64,000 nt of DNA. It comes from Castor canadensis (Eukaryota; Chordata; Mammalia; Rodentia; Castoridae). Shown one piece after another: positions 54,964 to 64,000 of this stretch (positions are counted from its first letter, which is position 1; every line of letters starts with the position of its first letter). The position numbers and the translations under genes are program-made. Under the pieces are notes generated by a model. That model saw only the letters and a list, made by a program, of their open reading frames with translations. It did no database searches and was not told where the DNA came from. Where the stretch lies: NCBI RefSeq assembly GCF_047511655.1, contig NC_133390.1, positions 131,865,583-131,929,582 of the forward strand, in the 5' to 3' direction.

Positions 54964-55056
54964 TCGTTTTTTTTTTTTTTTTTTTTTTGTGGTGCTGGGA
55001 ATGGAACCCAGGGTCTTACACATGCTAGGCAAGTGAGCTATATCCCCAGCCCTGAA
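54964..55056 (-). repeat. ID-like SINE with long poly(T), minus strand
   Basis: A T run of about 23, then 'gtggtgctgggaatggaacc' to 'gagctatatccccagccct'. Confidence 0.9.
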
Positions 55057-55434
55057 AAAAATCCTAATTTTAACTGCTTTAAAGGTAGAGAGGCTCACCT
55101 TCCTCCTGCCTTGTGTTCCCTGTTGCTGAGCTTGTGCTAGGCTTGGAGCTACTGCTCATGAACTCTGCTGCCCTGTTCTTGGGGCTTTGATCCTTGGTTC
55201 TCACTTGGAGGCTATGTAGGATTCTTTAGGGGCCACAGAGTCCTGATGAGGGGATCAAGGGCTTTGTACCAAGTATAGAATCTCCCTACAGCTGTAGCAG
55301 AGGCCTGTCTCTCTAAGAGCTCTTGTGAAATGCTTTTGCTCTTTGAGGTGCCTCTTTATCGGATTGACTTTTGATTAATCATTGATTTCATAAGGGAGCA
55401 CATGACCTCCATCATACCCTGCTGTAGTGTGTGA

Positions 55435-55800
55435 CCACTGTTACGGTTTTAATTCTAAATGTCCCCCAAAGGCCTGTGTGTGGAAGGCTTTGTTGTCACC
55501 AGTGGCACTGTTGGGTGGTGGCAGAACCTTTAGGAAGTGGGATTAGTAGAAGAAAAAAGCTGGAGGTGCACCCTTGAAGGTGATATGGGAGCCTGGACCT
55601 TTCTTCTCTCTCTTCTCAGCCGTCATGAGGTGAACAGGCCTTCTCCATGTGCTCTGCTAGCATGTACTGTGCCACCACAGGCTCAGAGTCATGGGGTCAA
55701 GTGATTATGGACTGAAACCTCTGAAACCAGGAGCCCAAATAAATCTTTCCTCCTTATAAATTGACAGTCGCCTTCAGCAAATTCCTCCAATGCTGAAGTT
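55435..55800 (+). mobile_element. Probable LTR or old interspersed repeat (MaLR-like)
   Basis: 'aggcctgtgtgtggaaggct', 'ccgtcatgaggtgaacaggc', 'tatggactgaaacctctgaa' and 'cccaaataaatctttcctcc' match an abundant mammalian repeat I know by sequence but cannot name with certainty. LTR-like polyadenylation text is at the right end. Confidence 0.5.
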
Positions 55801-56163
55801 TTTTCCTCTGGAGATTTTCTCAAGTATCTTTACCAGATTTCCCCTTGTATGGTTCATGAAATGCAACGTGTCAACAACCTTAGCTTGGAAAGCATTTGCC
55901 TCCTAAGTTTATTACATTCTTTCCTGTGTTTGTTACCTCAGTGATGAGAATAAAATCACATTCATGAAAATTAGGTCCAAGTAACAAGGTAGAAAGCTGC
56001 GCCTGCAGAAACACTTCCCCTTATTCACTACCATTCTGAGCTACTCCTACACAAGGAGAGGGACCTTCCATACCTAGCATTGTTCAGATGTCTCTGGATT
56101 TTCCTGCCCCCAACTCACAAATTCATCCTAGGCAGCTGCCTTTCTACCATAAATGACACATTT

Positions 56164-56177
56164 GCGCCACCTGCTGG
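56164..56177 (-). promoter_or_regulatory. Predicted CTCF-binding motif
   Basis: GCGCCACCTGCTGG on the + strand. The minus strand reads CCAGCAGGTGGCGC, which satisfies the CTCF core CCASYAGRKGGC at every position. It is 7.3 kb downstream of the VSX1 stop in unique sequence. Occupancy is not shown by sequence. Confidence 0.5.
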
Positions 56178-56474
56178 CAGGCATAGATAATATACCTTCT
56201 CCTTGATTCGAATTCATCTAAAGACAGCATTAGCATTTTCATCAGAGGAATTTCTGTGCTTTTCTACCCTTTGTCCTGTAATTTACCCTAAGGTCATTTA
56301 CTTTCTGAGTCTCTGATCTCAACCAATGAAATGTCTTTGTTCCATAAATGTCCCCGTTATCCACCCTTAAAACCTTTGCAAAATTTGGTCTCATATGGGC
56401 ATTTTAGGATGTATCATTTATTCTCTTCCACCAAGGACTATATGCAGCTTTTCTTTATTTTTAGAAATTAATTG

Positions 56475-56756
56475 ATTAAAAAAATTTTGGTGGTACTAGG
56501 GTTTGAAATCAGGGACTCATGCTTGCTAGGTAGGTTCTCTACCACTTAAACCACACCCCTCAGCCCGTTTGTCTTTTAATTTTTAAGGAAAGGTCTTGTG
56601 TTTTTGCCTCTTGCTGCAGCTGGGATGATAGGATGTACCACTTGGTTGGTTGAAATGGGATCTTGCTAACTTTTTTTGCCAAGGTTGGCCTTAGTTCCTC
56701 CTGATCCTCACTTCCAGAGTAGGTAGGATTACAGGCACGAGCCACTAGGCCTGGCA
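56475..56756 (-). repeat. Composite SINE, minus strand
   Basis: ID-like 56488-56565 ('ggtggtactagggtttgaaa'), then two degenerate B1-like halves to 'gattacaggcacgagccact'. Confidence 0.8.
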
Positions 56757-57290
56757 AAAACTAAAATTTTAATTGAACAAACACATATTTATGGTGTGTA
56801 ACAGGAGGTTGTGAAATATGGATACATTGTTGCAATGGCCAGATGGAGTTAATTAACATATGCATTACCTCCATACTGATCATTGTGGTGAGAACACTCA
56901 AAATTTGCTAGACAATTTTCAAAGATATAATACATTGCTGTTATCTACAATCACCTTGCTGTGCTTTTCAAGAATACAACACATTGTCATTATCTATAGT
57001 TCCCATGTTGTGTTTTCAAGAATGTAATACATAGTTATTATCTATGGTCACCAGTTAGTCTTACAGTTCTAACTGAAATTTTGCATCATTTGACCAACCG
57101 CACTACCTCTTTTTTTATTTCCTCTTTAACATGCTACCAATTTTCTACAGTGACTAAAATGTCGATCAATCCTGAGTAAAGGGACTAGAGATCTGGAAGT
57201 GGGGACATTCTGGGATCTCTTTTAATGTCATTGGTAGGGAGTCCCTGGAGGGTCAGGGATTCCATAACAATTACAAATTAAGCCCAATAT
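56757..57290. other. Intergenic, decayed LINE-like text, no gene seen
   Basis: 56760-57060 contains three variants of a 'caagaat(a/g)ta-ac-cat' and 'ttatctatagt' phrase (about 56925, 56970 and 57012), a degenerate internal repetition. No gene. Confidence 0.35.
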
Positions 57291-57296
57291 TGCAAA

Positions 57297-57305
57297 GTGT
57301 GTGTG

Positions 57306-57336
<31 letters not shown>

Positions 57337-57337
57337 C
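57297..57337. repeat. (GT)n microsatellite
   Basis: About 20 GT units with one GC interruption. Confidence 0.95.
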
Positions 57338-58085
57338 CATCTATTTTGACAAGTATTACAAAGAAGAGTCCTTCATGTAATTTCTTATTGGGACGCTCCT
57401 ATGTCCCATGTCACATCTTCTTGAGCATCTTTTACTCTAGCTATTGCTTCAGTGATCCAGTCTTGCTTTCTTCCGTAGGGCTTCTCTCTCTGACTTTCAT
57501 GTGTGGATGCCATGGGAGCCTCTGGTATTTTTACCTGAGTGACCTGGTTACAGGTAGTATACAGTATATGAGGCAACTTGTGAAGAGTTGGTAGGATGAA
57601 TTCCTGTGATTAATGTTCCCCTCTTCACCACCATGATGGAGAACTCCAAGGTCATTCTACATAGCAATATGAAGGTCCTGGTGGGACCCAGCCCTGGTTG
57701 CCTACGGAAGTGACAAACTGAAGAATAAACTCTTGCTTGCCATTCCCTCCTTCCTATCTCACACTCCTCAGTTCTCCGCTGCTTTCCTGGGATCGCCTTC
57801 CTAGCCAAGCTGCTTGCCCCAAAGCCCAGTCTCAGGCACAGAGGAGGGAGGAGGTGGCAGTGAGAAAGGGAATGGGGAGAGAGTGATAGAGAGTGGGAAA
57901 GTCCATAATCCTAGCCTGAAAGAAGTATCATGGAACCCAAAGGAACTATTCTGACCTAAAATTCCACCTCAACACACCAACTAATTCTATCCAATTGAGT
58001 TCTATAAACAATTTGAATCCTATGAAACAGCCCTTTCTGTGAATCTAAATGATACACAGTCATTGTCCAATTTAAGAGAGCTTTG
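57338..58085. other. Intergenic, no gene identified
   Basis: Short frames on both strands are without features. No named repeat. Confidence 0.3.
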
Positions 58086-58126
58086 GGCCTGGCAAGCACA
58101 AGGCCCTGAGTTCAAACTTCAGTACT

Positions 58127-58183
<57 letters not shown>
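58086..58183 (+). repeat. Truncated ID-like SINE with (GA)n tail
   Basis: The 3' half of the ID-like unit ('aagcacaaggccctgagttc') is followed by about 25 GA repeats. Confidence 0.85.
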
Positions 58184-58186
<3 letters not shown>

Positions 58187-58535
58187 GTTTTGGAATTGTG
58201 TATACACATACTGAAAATATTGTGGGGGTGGAATTTTTTTTCCTATGTCTGTCAATTTTTGCTCATATCTTTGGAGTCACGTTATTTTGTGATGGAATTT
58301 AAGCATCCCTAGACCTTCCTGGTGAACATTTCCCATATGTCATTTCCCTCCTGCATTTTGTCTGTGTATTAAGTATGATATTTAAGTCACATTTATTTGT
58401 TAAATATTTTCCATCCTTGCAGCAGAATCATTTCTGAATGTGTCTTAGGTTTACATGTATATCTTGAGAAGTCGATGGTTAGGATGTTTAAACAGTCCAT
58501 TCCAGTAATCTGTACCCTTAAAAAGAGGATTTGAA

Positions 58536-58762
58536 GGCTGGGATGTAGCTTGACTATAAAGTGTTTGCCTACTTGTATGAAGCCCTGGGTTTGATCCCCT
58601 GCCCTGGGTTTGATCCCCTGACAAAGAGAAGAAGAAGGAGAAGGAAAAGAAGAAAGAGAAAGAAGAGGGAGGGGAGGGATAAGAGGAGGGAGAACAGAAG
58701 AGGAGAGAGAGAGAGGAGGGGAGGGAGAGAGAGAAGAGGAGAAAAGAAAGAAGAGAGAGGGA
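58536..58762 (+). repeat. ID-like SINE with a 19-bp tandem duplication and long GA-rich tail
   Basis: The unit ends with gccctgggtttgatcccct repeated twice, then 'gacaaagagaagaagaagga' and about 130 bp of polypurine. The young L1 inserted into this polypurine tail. Confidence 0.8.
58748..58762 (+). repeat. Target-site duplication, 5' copy, of L1 copy B
   Basis: aagaagagagaggga is repeated exactly at 60931-60945 after the second poly(A). The surrounding polypurine makes chance matching easier, so support is good but not absolute. Confidence 0.75.
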
Positions 58763-58802
58763 ATTTCTATACACTAACAATGAGCAAACTGAAAAAGAAT
58801 AT

Positions 58803-60361
58803 ATGAAAACAATTCCATTTACAATAGCCTCAAACAAAATCAAATACCTAGGTGTAAACCTAACAAAAGATGTGAAAGACCTCTACAAGGAAAACTATAC
58901 ACTTCTGAAGAAAGAGATTGAGGAAGACTATAGAAAGTGGAGAGATCTCCCATGCTCATGGATTGGTAGAATCAACATAGTAAAAATGTCGATACTCCCC
59001 AAAGTAATCTACATGTTTAATGCAATTCCATCAAAATTCCAATGACATTCATTAAAGAGATTGAAAAATCTACTGTGAAATTTATATGGAAACACAAGAG
59101 GCCATGAATAGCCAAGGCAATACTCAGTCAAAAGAACAATGCAGGAGGTATCACAATACCTGACTTCAAACTATATTACAAAGCAATAACAATAAAAACA
59201 GCATGGTACTGGCACAAAAACAGACATGAAGACCAGTGGAACAGAATAGAGGATCCAGATATGAAGCCACACAACTATGAGCAACTTATCTTTGACAAAG
59301 GAGCTAAAAATATACGATGGAGAAATAGCAGCCTCTTCAACAAAAACTGCTGGGAAAACTGGTTAGCAGTCTGCAAAAAACTGAAACTAGATCCATGTAT
59401 ATCACCCTATACCAAGATTAACTCAAAATGGATCAAGGATCTTAATATCAGACCCCAAACTCTTAAGTTGATACAAGAAAGAGTAGGAAATACTCTGGAG
59501 TTAGTAGGTATAGGTAAGAACTTTCTCAATGAAACCCCAGCAGCACAGCAACTAAGAGATAGCATAGATAAATGGGACCTCATAAAACTAAAAAGCTTCT
59601 GTTCATCAAAAGAAATGGTCTCTAAACTGAAGAGAACACCCACAGAGTGGGAGAAAATATTTGCCAATTATACATCAGACAAAGGACTGATAACCAGAAT
59701 ATACAGGGAACTTAAAAAACTAAATTCTCCCAAAACTAATGAACCAATAAAGAAATGGGCATGTGAACTAAACAGAACTTTCTCAAAAGAAGAAATTCAA
59801 ATGGCCAGAAAACACATGAAAAAATGCTCACCATCTCTAGCAATAAAGGAAATGCAAATTAAAACCACACTAAGATTCCACCTCACCCCTGTTAGAATAG
59901 CCATCATCAGCAACACCACCACCAACAGGTGTTGGCGAGGATGCGGGGAAAAAGGAACCCTCTTACACTGTTGGTGGGAATGTAGACTGGTACAACCACT
60001 CTGGAAAAAAATTTGGAGGCTACTTAAAAAGCTAGACATCGATCTACCATTTGATCCAGCAATACCACTCTTGGGGATATACCCAAAAGACTGTTACTCC
60101 AGAGGCACCTGCACATCCATGTTTATTGCGGCACTATTCACAATAGCCAAGTTATGGAAACAGCCAAGATGCCCCAGCACTGATGAATGGATTAAGAAAA
60201 TGTGGTATCTATACACAATGGAATTCTATGCAGCCATGAAGAAGAACGAAATGTTATCATTCGCTGGTAAATGGATGGAACTGGAGAACATCATTCTGAG
60301 TGAGGTTAGCCTGGCCCAAAAGACCAAAAATCGTATGTTCTCCCTCATATGTGGACATTAG
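58803..60361 (+). pseudogene. L1 ORF2 C-terminal coding remnant (copy B)
   Basis: A frame open 58803-59045 shifts after a 1-base loss near 59028 relative to copy A ('aattcccatc' there, 'aattccatc' here). A TGA at 59104-59106 replaces the CGA of copy A. From 59261 a 366-codon frame is intact to the ORF2 stop, including the Cys-rich [18 protein letters not shown] motif (about 59925-59990). There is no endonuclease and no RT core, so it is non-autonomous. Confidence 0.9.
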
Positions 60362-60482
60362 ATCAAGGGCAAACACAACAAGGGGATTGGACTATGAGCA
60401 CATGATAAAAGCGAGAGCACACAAGGGAGGGGTGAGGATAGGTAAGACACCTAAAAAATTATCTAGCATTTGTTGCCCTTAA
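60300..60482 (+). other. 60-codon alternative-frame ORF across the L1 ORF2 stop (copy B)
   Basis: Same frame and length as at 4531-4713, with a few amino-acid changes. It overlaps the ORF2 end. Coding status is unknown. Confidence 0.25.
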
Positions 60483-60858
60483 TGCAGAGAAACTAAAGCA
60501 GATACCTTAAAGCAACTGAGGCCAATAGGAAAAGGGGAACAGGTACTAGAGAAAAGGTTAGATCAAAAAGAATTAACCTAGAAGGTAACACCCACGCACA
60601 GGAAATCAATGAGAGTCAATGCCCTGTGTAGCTATCCTTATCTCAACCAGCAAAACCCCTTGTTCCTTCCTATTACTGCTTATACTCTCTCTACAACAAA
60701 ATTAGAGATAAGGGCAAAATAGTTTCTGCTGGGTATTGAGGGGGGGGAGCGGGAGGGGGTGGAGTGGGTGGTAAGGGAGGGGGTGGGGGCAGGGGGGAGA
60801 AATGAACCAAGCCTTGTATGCACATATGAATAATAAAAGAAAAATGAAAAAAAAAAAA

Positions 60859-60914
60859 GAATCTAAATAACCCCCCCAAAAAAAATAAAAAATAAAACCA
60901 TACTGGATTTTAGT
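60859..60914 (+). other. Probable L1 3'-transduced sequence
   Basis: Non-L1 text between two poly(A) runs, including a C7 run (60871-60877), tandem AATAAA-like signals (about 60883-60896) and 'accatactggattttagt'. Copy A lacks it. Its position inside the target-site duplications fits read-through of a source L1 into flanking DNA. Confidence 0.65.
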
Positions 60915-60930
60915 AAAAAAAAAAAAAAAG

Positions 60931-60945
60931 AAGAAGAGAGAGGGA
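60931..60945 (+). repeat. Target-site duplication, 3' copy, of L1 copy B
   Basis: Exact second copy of 58748-58762. The interrupted polypurine tract resumes here and continues to about 60990. Confidence 0.75.
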
Positions 60946-61004
60946 GGGGAAGGGAGAGGAGAGAAAGAGAGAGAAAAGGAGAGGACAGAGAATTTAAGAA
61001 TTCT

Positions 61005-61137
61005 AAAGCAAGGCATGCTGGGGCACACCTGCACACCTGTAATTCCAGCACTTTGGGAGGCCAAGGCAGGAGGATTGTGAGTTTGAGTTTAGCCTGGGCT
61101 ACATAGTGAGACCCTGTTGATAGATAGATAGATAGAA
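61005..61137 (+). repeat. B1-like SINE with (GATA)n tail
   Basis: 'cacacctgtaattccagcac tttgggaggcc' to 'gggctacatagtgagaccc' and a (TAGA)n microsatellite at 61118-61135. Confidence 0.9.
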
Positions 61138-61179
61138 TTCATTCCATTTGTAACTTCTAATTGTTGATTTTAAATTTTA

Positions 61180-62220
61180 CTTTCATCATTTTTTGTGCAT
61201 TTTTATCTTCCCTTTTTCTGTTTTCTTATACATTTGTTTCTTCTTTCCAACTTTCAGACTCCTCAGATTTTTCTCGTTCCATTTTCCCCTCTACAAGCTT
61301 AGAAGTTTATATTCTGTTTTTATCATGGTTAATCTAGAAAATTTAACATGCATAGTAAATTTAAATTTAGAGCTGCTCCAAATATGGAAAGGATTATAGG
61401 GTTACCTTTGATGATCCTGTTGCTCAGGATTTTGCCTGTTCCTTGTTTCTCTTGGCCCCATGATGCAGGGCTATTGCTACAATTCTACATCACTGATGCG
61501 TGTTTACAATCCATAGTGGAGCTGTTCCCCTGCTCATTGTCCTTCCATTTCAGACCTTCCTTTGGTCATTATTTTTATTCCTTTAGAAGTAATTCTAGAG
61601 TGGGAAGCTCTACTAGTTTTTATTTATCTGAAAATGCGTGTCATACTTGTTCTTGAGAGAAGATTTCATTAGCTACTTTTCTCAAAGTTGACAGTTATTT
61701 TTCTGGAAAACGTTAGTTGTGTCTCATCTGCTAGCTGTCAGTTTAATCACCATCCCTGGGTAAATAGGTAATCTAGCTTGTCTCTCTGCTCCTTCCCTCC
61801 TCCTCCAGTACTGGGGTTTGAATCCAGAGTCTCATGTTTGCTAGGCAAGCTCTTTACACTCGAGTTACTCATCCAGCCCTTATTTGTTTTTAAGACCTGC
61901 AGCTTATTTTTGACAGTTTCATTAGGATTGTTTCATTTTTATTTAATTTGATTGGAATTTGTGTACTTTCTAAATTTGAGTGTGTCTTTCATTGATTGTG
62001 GAAAATTTTCAGCTTTTAATGCATTGACTATGAACTCTGCATTTTCTCCTGAAATTCCAAATGTGGTATGTGTTTTCTATACTCTGTGTCTTGCACCCTC
62101 TTTCCCAAATTTTCTATTCTTTCGACTCTGTGCTATGCTTTCTATTTAATTGGGAAATTTTTTCAATTCATAGCTATTAGTAAGGTAAGATTGGGACATA
62201 CTCCCTAATCTTATTATATT
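61180..62220 (-). mobile_element. Probable ancient LINE remnant, minus strand, interrupted by a SINE
   Basis: T-rich diverged text with 'gttgacagttatttttctgg' and 'gtgtctttcattgattgtgg aaaattttcagc' resembles the old L1-related text at 19.8-20.4 kb. There is no long open frame. Confidence 0.45.
61798..61882 (-). repeat. ID-like SINE, minus strand
   Basis: 'ccagtactggggtttgaatc' to 'cgagttactcatccagccc'. Confidence 0.85.
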
Positions 62221-62314
62221 TTCTTTCATTTTTTTTTGCCACTAAAACCCAGGTCCTAATCTTATATTTTCTGACTTGTTTTTCTTGCATGTTTCTTTCC
62301 TACCCCACCCATTT

Positions 62315-62425
62315 TGTTTTGTTTTGTTTTGAGACAGGGTCTCACTACATTGCCTAGTCTGGTTTTGAACTCCTGGGCTCAAGCAATCATCCAGCCCTAG
62401 CCTCCCAAGTAGCTGGCTACTGCCT
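62315..62425 (-). repeat. B1-like SINE, minus strand
   Basis: (TTTTG)n leader, then 'gagacagggtctcactacat' to 'cctcccaagtagctggc'. Confidence 0.85.
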
Positions 62426-63365
62426 AATTAAATTTTAAATTGCGTAATTAGACATGTGTGTCTACCACCATCTAGAATTACACGGTATCTACAACATTCC
62501 TGCATACTTCTCCCTGACTTGCTGGCCCTAATTCTCCCTGATGTTCAGCCAAAAACCTGATGGTTTCCCCGGCTACTCACACCTGCCCTCTCTAAACCAC
62601 ATCCAATTTCTGCATGCATTTTGAGCTGTAGTTTCTTCCTTTCTTTCCACCCTACATGTCTGCTGTCTGCCAGGGGCTCCTCCTCAGGTTTCTTTTCAAC
62701 CAAGGGATTCATGTTTTCCCAATTTATCACATTTTATAAATAAACTAATTTATTAAATTAAATCTATTTATTAAATAAATTTAATGTACCCAGTCTACCA
62801 CTTTGATCAATTATCTATCTCATGCATAGATATCTGATCTCTTATCTCCTTGACCAGAGCATCTATTACTGGTGGATAGAGTGTTCTAGATGTTCCTGTT
62901 TTGGGGTACAACATCTAAGATTAGGATGTTGCTCTAGGTACAGCAAAGAACCATGAAGAGTAGGAATATAACAAAGAGAGGTTTATTTGGAAGATAGCAA
63001 AGAGTAATTTATTAGCAAGTGAAATTACAGTACTTTTGATATTTGAGGTGCACAGTTCAGAGAAGGGGTGACTGCCTTAAAGTTGTAGGGGGCTTTAGGT
63101 TTTATTATCCAATAGAGTGAGGTTACTAGGTATCATGAAATTATGGTCCTCCCCAAATAGTTTGACTACTGTGTGGTGGCTGTCCCAGTGTAGGAAGTCA
63201 TTCTGAGAAAATTTCAAGAGAATGAAGGCAAGTGTGCATTTGATCTTCTTTTGTCTCTCCTGGTTTAGCTCCACCTGTGAAAGATCACGTAACAGTCATT
63301 ACACCCTCAAGACACATGCTCCACCTTGACACAGGGAATGTGTTCCTAAGAGGATATAAGGCCAT
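62426..63365. other. Intergenic, no gene seen
   Basis: Unique text. A short AT-rich patch with 'tttattaaataaatttaa' type repetition lies at 62730-62785. No supported gene. Confidence 0.3.
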
Positions 63366-63369
63366 CATC

Positions 63370-64000
63370 TTTTTTTTTCTTTTATTATTCATATGTGCAT
63401 ACAAGGCTTGGGTCATTTCTCCCCCCTGCCCCCACCCCCTCCCTTACCACTCACTCTGCCCCCTCCCTCTCCCCCCCACTCCCTCAATACCCAGCAGAAA
63501 CTATTTTGCCCTTATTTCTAATTTTGTTGTAGAGAGAGTATAAGCCATAATAGGAAGGAACAAGGGTTTTTGCTGGTTGAGATAAGGATAGCTATACAGG
63601 GCATTAACTCACATTGATTTCCTGTGCGTGGGTGTTACCTTCTAGGTTAATTCTTTTTGATCTAACCTTTTCTCTAGTTCCTGGTCCCCTTTTCTTATTG
63701 GCCTCAGTTGCTTTTAAGGTATCTGCTTTAGTTTCTCTGCGTTAAGGGCAACAAATGCTAGATAATTTTTTAGGTGTCTTACCTATCCTCATCCCTCCCT
63801 TGTGTGCTCTTGCTTTTATCATGTGCTCATAGTCCAATCCCATTGTTGTGTTTGCCCTTGATCTAATGTCCACATATGAGAGAGAACATACGATTTTTGG
63901 TCTTTTGGGCCAGGCTAACCTCACTCAGAATGATGTTCTCCAATTCCATCCATTTACCAGAGAATGATAACATTTTATTCTTCTTCATGGCTGCATAAAA
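63370..64000 (-). mobile_element. Young L1 3' end, minus strand, continuing past the right edge
   Basis: Reverse complement of the L1 tail, C-rich complement of the G tract (63419-63482), the 3' UTR and the ORF2 C-terminal end. The 60-codon alternative frame is open at 63742-63924 (minus). The 5' end is outside the window. Confidence 0.95.

Larger units (their letters stand above)
58763..60930 (+). mobile_element. Young 5'-truncated L1, copy B, with 3' transduced segment
   Basis: Sequence from 58763 to about 60858 matches copy A (from 2992 on) with few differences: ORF2 C-terminal part, TAG at 60359-60361, 3' UTR with G tract 60739-60799, terminal AATAAA-like signal and poly(A) 60847-60858. 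It is followed by 56 bp of non-L1 sequence (60859-60914) containing AATAAA and a second poly(A) (60915-60929), then the 3' target-site duplication. Confidence 0.9.

Noticed and set aside
58451..58843. 130-codon Ser/Phe/Leu-rich minus-strand frame
   Set aside because: It is the complement of the polypurine SINE tail and part of the L1.

Overview
This is a vertebrate nuclear window. It has spliced exons with GT/AG boundaries, no operons, and large amounts of LINE/SINE debris. The repeats point to a rodent. There are B1-like (7SL-derived) monomers and dimers, ID-like tRNA-derived units ending in 'gttcaaaccccagtac', composites of the two (B1-dID-like), and a young L1 family with a G-rich 3' UTR. 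A castorimorph such as a beaver is my best guess from the SINE type, but that is inference. The window is almost entirely intergenic and repeat-rich and holds one recognisable protein-coding gene.

The gene is VSX1 (visual system homeobox 1), a paired-like CVC homeodomain transcription factor of retinal bipolar interneurons. It lies on the + strand in five coding exons: 43001-43430, 45736-45814, 46398-46521, 47358-47538 and 48598-48878. All splice sites are canonical, phases join cleanly, and the 364-codon frame is uninterrupted. A TATA box (42926-42931) and an inverted CCAAT box (42881-42885) sit just upstream. A GC-rich, CpG-containing region covers the promoter and exon 1. A homeodomain-type motif cluster lies about 1.5 kb upstream (41433-41541). 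A candidate polyadenylation signal lies at 49756.

Layout: 1-1085 is a decayed gammaretrovirus-like pol remnant on the minus strand, running off the left edge. 1086-2660 is mostly unexplained, with an unusual CpG-bearing unique block at about 1900-2340. 2671-5310 is an old L1 3' end split by a young L1 (2882-5092) with a perfect 15-bp target-site duplication (TSD). 5396-6055 is a minus-strand L1. 6-32 kb is SINEs, old LINEs, LTR fragments and tiny L1 3' ends (23151, 26219), plus a 1.9 kb minus-strand L1 with an internal deletion (27075-28948). 32.2-35.2 kb is an ancient L1 on the minus strand. 35.8-36.2 kb is a MaLR-type LTR with a nested SINE, followed by another tiny L1 end. 36.5-42.3 kb is mostly unique sequence leading into VSX1 at 43-49 kb. 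49-58.5 kb is more SINEs and simple repeats, with a strong CTCF-like motif at 56164. 58763-60930 is a second young L1, nearly identical to the first, carrying a probable 3' transduction. 61-63.3 kb is an old LINE remnant and unique sequence, and 63370-64000 is a minus-strand L1 running off the right edge.

I did not find a new multi-gene system. The most interesting signals are the L1 with 3' transduced sequence, the two young direct-repeat L1 copies flanking VSX1, the recurrent G-rich L1 3' UTR with a small open frame, and the candidate cis-regulatory elements near VSX1.
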